This document shows positions 59,075-64,000 of a stretch of DNA of 64,000 nucleotides, piece by piece. The notes under the pieces were generated by a model. That model saw only the letters and a list, made by a program, of their open reading frames with translations. It had not been told where the DNA came from and did no database searches. Numbering within the stretch: the stretch's first letter is position 1; every line of letters begins with the position of its first letter. Position numbers and translations under genes: made by a program. This DNA is from Gaeumannomyces sp. JS-464. Its lineage: Eukaryota; Ascomycota; Sordariomycetes; Magnaporthales; Magnaporthaceae. The stretch spans positions 14,775,501-14,839,500 of the forward strand of contig NGZR01000001.1 of assembly GCA_002197995.1 (NCBI GenBank). Reading direction: 5' to 3'.

Positions 59075-60360
59075 CTATTTCGTGGCCTCTATTTGCGTCT
59101 CCTTCGCGAACGTGTTTGCAACAATGAAGGGGAAGCACGAGGTCGCCTGAGATACACCTGCAGGGCGTCAGCACATGAGTGTGTTAGCAGAACAGAATCT
59201 GTGTGTGACCAATGAGGCACGCAATGACGAACCTTGACAGCATCAGCCCCGATTTTGATCTTGCCCCACGAGACGGCCTCGTCAGGCCTAGCGCCGGCAT
59301 CACTCCCGTCAAACTCCTGGCCGTGTTGATGTAGACGGCCGATTCGGCACCATTCCGCATCAGGCAGGCGTTAGCGATGTGGTGCTTGACTATACCGCCG
59401 CCGAGGATAATGATGCCCGCGCGCTTGCCCGGACGGCGATGGTGTTGATGGCCCGGATATCCTCGACAATGTCGATGCGAAGATGGCGCGGGGACGCTTT
59501 GAAGCTGTGGAAGTAGAGCATGTCGCCCAGGCTGCCGTCCGTCAGAGCCGGGCAGAAGACGGGGATGTTGTTCTTCCAGGCCCAGTAGTAGACGGAGCGC
59601 TCGTCGTTGATCTCCTTGCCGAGGCGGTGGATGACCTTTGACGGCGTCCAGTTGATCTCGGCGCCTTCGCCCTTGCCCTTGCTCCTCCTCCTGCTCGTCC
59701 AGCATCTTGTCGAGGATGGGCACCACCCAGTCTTCGAAGGCGCAGTAGTTGGAGTTGGGCACGACGAGGTTTCCGATGCGGTTCAGTCCCTTCTTCCGCA
59801 GGTCGGCGCCGGCGGCGCTAAATGACGACATGTAGGTGTCGCCCAGGCACTTGATGAAGTCCTCCTCGATGCCGCCAGCCGTCGTCACAATGCACGATAC
59901 GTGCTTGTGCTGGACGAGATAGCGGAACACGCCACGCAGGCCAGACGAGATGAGATTCGACGTGTAGCCCAGGAAGATGGTAGTGCCGTCGCCGGTCTCT
60001 GGGTCGCGCCATGCTCTCTATCGATTAGTTTGGAGGAGTGGCCACTTGGTCAGCTCAGCTCAGCCTGGCACGATCCCATTGATATCTGCTGCTCCCTTTT
60101 GCTCGCCGCACGCAGCGAAAAATCCACACTCCCCGCTATCAGCTGACCATTTCGTTGATGATGCGGACGGCCTCGCCCATGGAAGAGGCTTGAAAGCCCA
60201 TGTACTTCATGCCCTCGAGGAGATCTTCGGCAGTGATGGGCCGGCCCTTGAACTTGTTGAAGTCCAGCTCTTCGACCTTTTGTGAGCCCTCAGGCATCTC
60301 GACCGACTGCACCAGGACGGCATCCTTGGCCTGCGTGGGGGGCTGCCCCTCCTGAGACAT
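59075..60360 (-). CDS. deoxyhypusine synthase (frame broken four times)
   Basis: Exons 60148-60360, 59233-60017 and 59075-59157. Intron phases fit, and after corrections the length is 360 residues, as usual. The start is [20 protein letters not shown], then [40 protein letters not shown] and [20 protein letters not shown]. The middle ([39 protein letters not shown]) lies in another frame between indels near 59,685 and 59,427. [20 protein letters not shown] contains the catalytic Lys. Further single losses are near 59,319 and 59,150. The enzyme transfers aminobutyl from spermidine to eIF5A using NAD and is essential in fungi studied, so the breaks are more probably sequence errors than decay. 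Confidence 0.85.
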
Positions 60361-61990
60361 GATGGGTGACGAGGGAAAGGAGGCAGAATAAAGAAGAAGA
60401 AGAAAAATTACTCGGAGCACGAGATCTTCCGTTATCTACCAAAAAGCTTGTCGGGTCTCAAAACCTCTCAAGCTGTTCTTGTGTCTCGATCCATGGGATG
60501 TTGATCCTCCCTCCTTTGTCGTACTGGCAGGGGCTTGACGTCAAAGCGGGGACCAATCTCAGGTGGTGTCGCGACAGATTTAGCAGCATGGGATTTAGTT
60601 GCCACAACGGCCACAACGACTGGGGTACCCGGGCGGAAAATTCAGCGACCAATGGCGTGCCAGGTCCGGCAATCATGAGCCGACATTGGATGCTTGAGGT
60701 ATGTACATAGGTACTGTCGCATCCTGCTTAAATTTTTAATTTTTAATTTCCTATTTTTTTGCCCGGTCGCCCGACCCGGAGCAATTGAAATGTGCACAAC
60801 GTAGATTATCGGTCCTGTATAAGGTTTGCCTATTATTGCATGCGCTCGTGATTGTTTATGTGCAGGCGCGTCCGAGCATGCACATCAGCAGGCTAGCAAG
60901 GACTTGAGGCTCGGGGACGGGGATCTCAAAGGAGAAAAAACAAGGGCAGCAGAATCTGGCAAAGCTTTTGCTTGGCCCTGACTGCAGCCGAATCGGATGT
61001 CGAGGATGGCCCGCCTAGTTGCCACTGCCTTGACGCATCACAAAGAGCGCTGGGGCTGCCTAGCCAGCACATCGAGTCGAAAAACCAGGGGTCGTTAGCG
61101 AGGCTGGGATTGGGCGGCAGCGCCAGTGGGGCACTTGAGACAGATGTTTCCCCGACAAGCGCGGCCTGGTCATTGAAGCTTGTGCCGAACGCGGCCTAGC
61201 GCCCTTCGGCAGGCCCTGTTGGGTGCTAGCGGCGTTCGAGGCGCCACGCGCACGAGGCTGGTGCCGGGCGCTGATTGGGGCATGGTTTGTGCGGCGGGTG
61301 GTGTGTGCGTTCGTTCGTGCTTCTCCCAGCCTGGGCCTGTGGGTGTGGGTGCCATGGAACGGATGGATCTCGAACAAGCGGAGGCTCCAAAGCATTTTGA
61401 TCTTCGACACGCCATCAAACAGCCACGCCTTTGACATCCTGTTGCGGCGACCCGAGGCCATCCATCCATCATCATCGCCGCCGACACCTCGACGGATACC
61501 GCATTGCTGGCTTTGACCCCGTGCACTGCGATTTTTTATTATTTTTCTCTCGCTTTTCCTCAACGAGGCTGGCGCGCCTCTTTAGGCAAACGGACATCAC
61601 TGGCCGCTCGCCATAGCCGGTAGGCCTGCAAACTTTACTAGCCACGACGTCTGCATATCCATCCGCCAGCCCCAACAGCCGACACCGCCATCGCGAACCA
61701 TCGCTGGCTCTCTCTCTTTGACTTGCGGTCGGCCCCGTCGCGGGCTTGTTCGTGCACATCCCAGCGATCCATCTCTGCCTTTTTACCGAACCCTAGCTGG
61801 GGCCAGAAAGCATTTCGCGTGGACGCTCCACATCCTGCGCCGCCATCCAGAGGTAACTCAAACCTTGAGATGCGGATGGTGTCGTCTGACAGCAAGTCCA
61901 GCTAGGGCCCGCGCCCTTCCATGTAATGTGCGTATTTATCCATCCGGCACTCGTCACTATCTTGGAGCCTGGCTGTCGTCCGTTGAGAAA
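60361..61990. other. intergenic, no supported gene
   Basis: Divergent promoter region of deoxyhypusine synthase and the RG-rich gene, with C/T-rich tracts just before 61,991. No recognisable coding sequence. Confidence 0.4.
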
Positions 61991-63326
61991 ATGCCCGCGC
62001 CATCTTGGGATCCTCCTCGTGGCCCAGGACACCATCATCGCCATGCTGCCGCCCGTGGCGAGCCCAGATGGTCGGACATAGATACTCATGGGCATAACGA
62101 ATACAGGTCTAGATACAGCCGAGGATACGATGGCGATCGCCGCTCTCGGTCCACAGGTCGCCCGACCGCTTTCCCGACCGCGCCTTGCAGTACGGCGACG
62201 GTGACCGCAGGCGCCCATCGGGAGACACACGCGCCAACCAATCGGCCTTCCAGACGAACGCGAGTTCCGCGACCCGCTGACCGGTGGTAGAGAGCCTCCG
62301 CGTGGCCCAAAAGCTCTCCTCGACTCCCCTGGTCCTCCGCGCGGCGGTTACTCGGACAATTTCCGCGGTAGGGGTCCGAGAGGGCGTGGTGGGGGAGGGC
62401 CTGGAGAGACGACAGTCGCGATCGCGCCCGGGATCGCGACGATTACCGCAACGAACGGAGGGACGCGCCGTTCAGGGACGAAAGAGGCGAGCGGACCGAA
62501 AGAAGCAGGGAGCGGGAGCGCGACTGGCGAGACCAGCGGATAGCTTTCGCGGCAGGCGTCCGTCTCCCCAAGGCAGGGGACGTTCCCCTCCCGGGCGAGA
62601 CCCTGGGAGAGACCGTGACTTTCGCGATAGAGACCGGGAACGAGACGGACCGCTTGGTGTCGATGCCGAACGTGCAAGACGCGGCTCGAGGGACGGGCCG
62701 TTGTCGGCGGGATCGTCTAACTCGGATCAGCCCTTTGGAGCCCAATCGTACCGCGGGGGCGGTTTCAGAGGCGGCCGCGGACGCGGTCGGGGTGGCGGGG
62801 GAGACTGGCAGGACCGTGGGCGGAGACCTGGGTTCTTCGATGACCGCGACCGTTACCGCAGTCGCTCTCAGGATGGGCGATGGGGCGGCCGCGATGGCCG
62901 GGATGACCGCGTCGAAAACCAGCGATTCGTGGACGATCCTCGCGTGCCAAGAGACCCGCGCGACGAGCGCGATTCTCGTGACCGTGACCTAATCAGACCC
63001 AAGGCTGATCGTGCCTCCCTCACTCACGAACAGCCAACCTTGACAAAAGAAGTTTCGCCGCCCCCGATTGCACCTTCTGCCCCAGCGTTTGGCTCCGTCG
63101 TGCCTAGCCGAGCTACCCCTGCTGCGCTCGATATACAGACTCCAACCGGAAAGGCACCACCGACAGGCCCGCGGGCGCTTACTGAGGAACGTCCTGTGTC
63201 TGCTGGTCATCAGGGCGGGGAGGAGGAAGCGGAGGGGGCGACCGATTCCCATCCGCTGGCGCAGCCAAGGCTTCCAGTCATGACGGCAGTCCTCCGATCC
63301 CGACGGGCCCGCGCGCTCAGCATCAG

Positions 63327-63372
<46 letters not shown>

Positions 63373-64000
63373 GACCTTCGAGCAAGCAATGGATTAACCC
63401 GGCATTGGCTGGCAAGAAAATCCCCGAGTCCCCCAAGGTTAACCGGTCACAGAGCTTTGCTTCACAACACCCCAGGCCTTTTGGTCCTCGGCCGGCGTCC
63501 TCGGGCTCCGAGAATCACGTCGACTTTGGCAACCGCCCGCGAAGCAGCGACGCGCAGTCTGACTCGCACATATCCGCCGGGAGGCTTACTTGCGCTCGCT
63601 TCACCAGATGATCGAGCCTGGGGAGATTGTCCAGGACGATCATGAGCGCGGGACGCTGTCCGCGCGAACTTCGGCCGATCGCGAGATGAGGCCTCCCTGG
63701 TCTGCGTCCGACAGCCATATGTCCGGCATGGGATACGAGCGGCCTGCCAGTATCATGGGGGCCTCCCCGGTCTACCAACGCCCGCCCACGCTGAGCCCAA
63801 CCCAATCTAGGAGCGGCAAGGAAGGACCTCATTCGAGATCAGAACCCACCCCAACTGCGAGCACACCCAAGCGTCGCAAACCGACACTACGATTTGCGCC
63901 CGTCAAGGTGTCGGTACCGCCGCCACCGCCTCCTCCTCCTCCTCAGGACCAATCCTCTGAGTCTGATGATGAGGACATGAATGACTACTTTCAGAAGGAG
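61991..64000 (+). CDS. RG/RD-rich nuclear protein, probably Snt1/NCoR-like, 5' part (runs off window)
   Basis: ATG 61991 begins MPAPSWDPPRGPGHHHRHAA and YRSRYSRGYDGDRRSRS, followed (with frame changes near 62,150, 62,230 and 62,400) by EPPRGPKALLDSPGPPRGGY, RGRGPRGRGGGGPG, RRPSPQGRGRSPPGRD, FRGGRGRGRGGGGDWQDRGR and DRYRSRSQDGRWGGRDGRDD. Later parts have poly-Gln (CAG tract at 63,331-63,372) and end within KRRKPTLRFAPVKVSVPPPP and SSESDDEDMNDYFQKE. This layout matches the N-terminus of the fungal Snt1 (Myb/SANT) subunit of the Set3 histone deacetylase complex as I remember it. The SANT domains would lie beyond 64,000, so the assignment is tentative. Confidence 0.5.
63331..63372 (+). repeat. 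CAG/CAA microsatellite
   Basis: About 42 bases of CAG units with CAA interruptions, coding for poly-Gln in the RG-rich protein in one frame and poly-Ser in another. Confidence 0.85.

Noticed and set aside
61060..61563. 167-codon minus-strand frame
   Set aside because: No domain or splice pattern; overlaps open frames on the other strand in intergenic DNA.

Overview
The window is nuclear DNA of a filamentous ascomycete (Pezizomycotina, most likely a Sordariomycete). The evidence is short GT..AG introns with CTAAC/CTGAC-type branch sites and typical fungal families: HET-domain proteins, a Zn2Cys6 regulator, a fungal-rhodopsin seven-helix protein, YAG7-like and thaumatin-like proteins. It also has an AT-rich block of transposons decayed by repeat-induced point mutation (RIP) lying directly beside GC-rich gene space. 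I could not fix the genus from sequence alone.

Region 1 (1 to about 7,115) is the AT-rich block. It holds the 3' half of a Ty1/Copia pol gene (integrase, reverse transcriptase, RNase H), cut inside RNase H by a complete 1,860-bp Fot1/Pot2-like (pogo) DNA transposon with 52-bp terminal inverted repeats and a TA target duplication. Removing the insertion rejoins the Copia reading frame exactly. Both elements are full of transition-type stop codons. Beyond them is a decayed minus-strand reading frame with a cysteine motif, and about 2 kb of unassigned AT-rich sequence. The block ends near a duplicated GGGGTGGCCGACA motif.

Region 2 (7.1-20 kb) carries an F-box fragment, a WW-like small protein, a small secreted Cys-rich protein, the relic of an FAD-linked oxidase, Ski8 (WD40), a YAG7-like RGG protein, and a divergent pair: CENP-W (kinetochore) and prefoldin subunit 4. 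Region 3 (20-37 kb) has a large serine-rich protein, a Zn2Cys6 transcription factor, two HET-domain proteins, and between them a thaumatin-like secreted protein and an ankyrin-repeat gene with an in-frame stop. Region 4 (37-53 kb) has an MFS transporter, a long intergenic stretch, a fungal-rhodopsin membrane protein, an FAD monooxygenase, a single-span membrane protein and a cytochrome P450. Region 5 (53-64 kb) has a SET-domain protein, HMG-CoA lyase (leucine catabolism), a hypothetical protein, deoxyhypusine synthase (eIF5A modification) and the start of an RG-rich, probably Snt1-like chromatin protein running off the end.

In at least ten conserved genes the reading frame is broken by one- or two-base indels, mostly in C/G (sometimes A) homopolymers, although the protein sequence on both sides is well conserved. 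Because essential genes such as deoxyhypusine synthase and prefoldin 4 are hit, I read most of these as sequence or assembly errors and give coordinates that span the breaks. MFS, HMG-CoA lyase, CENP-W, both HET genes and the thaumatin-like gene read through cleanly.
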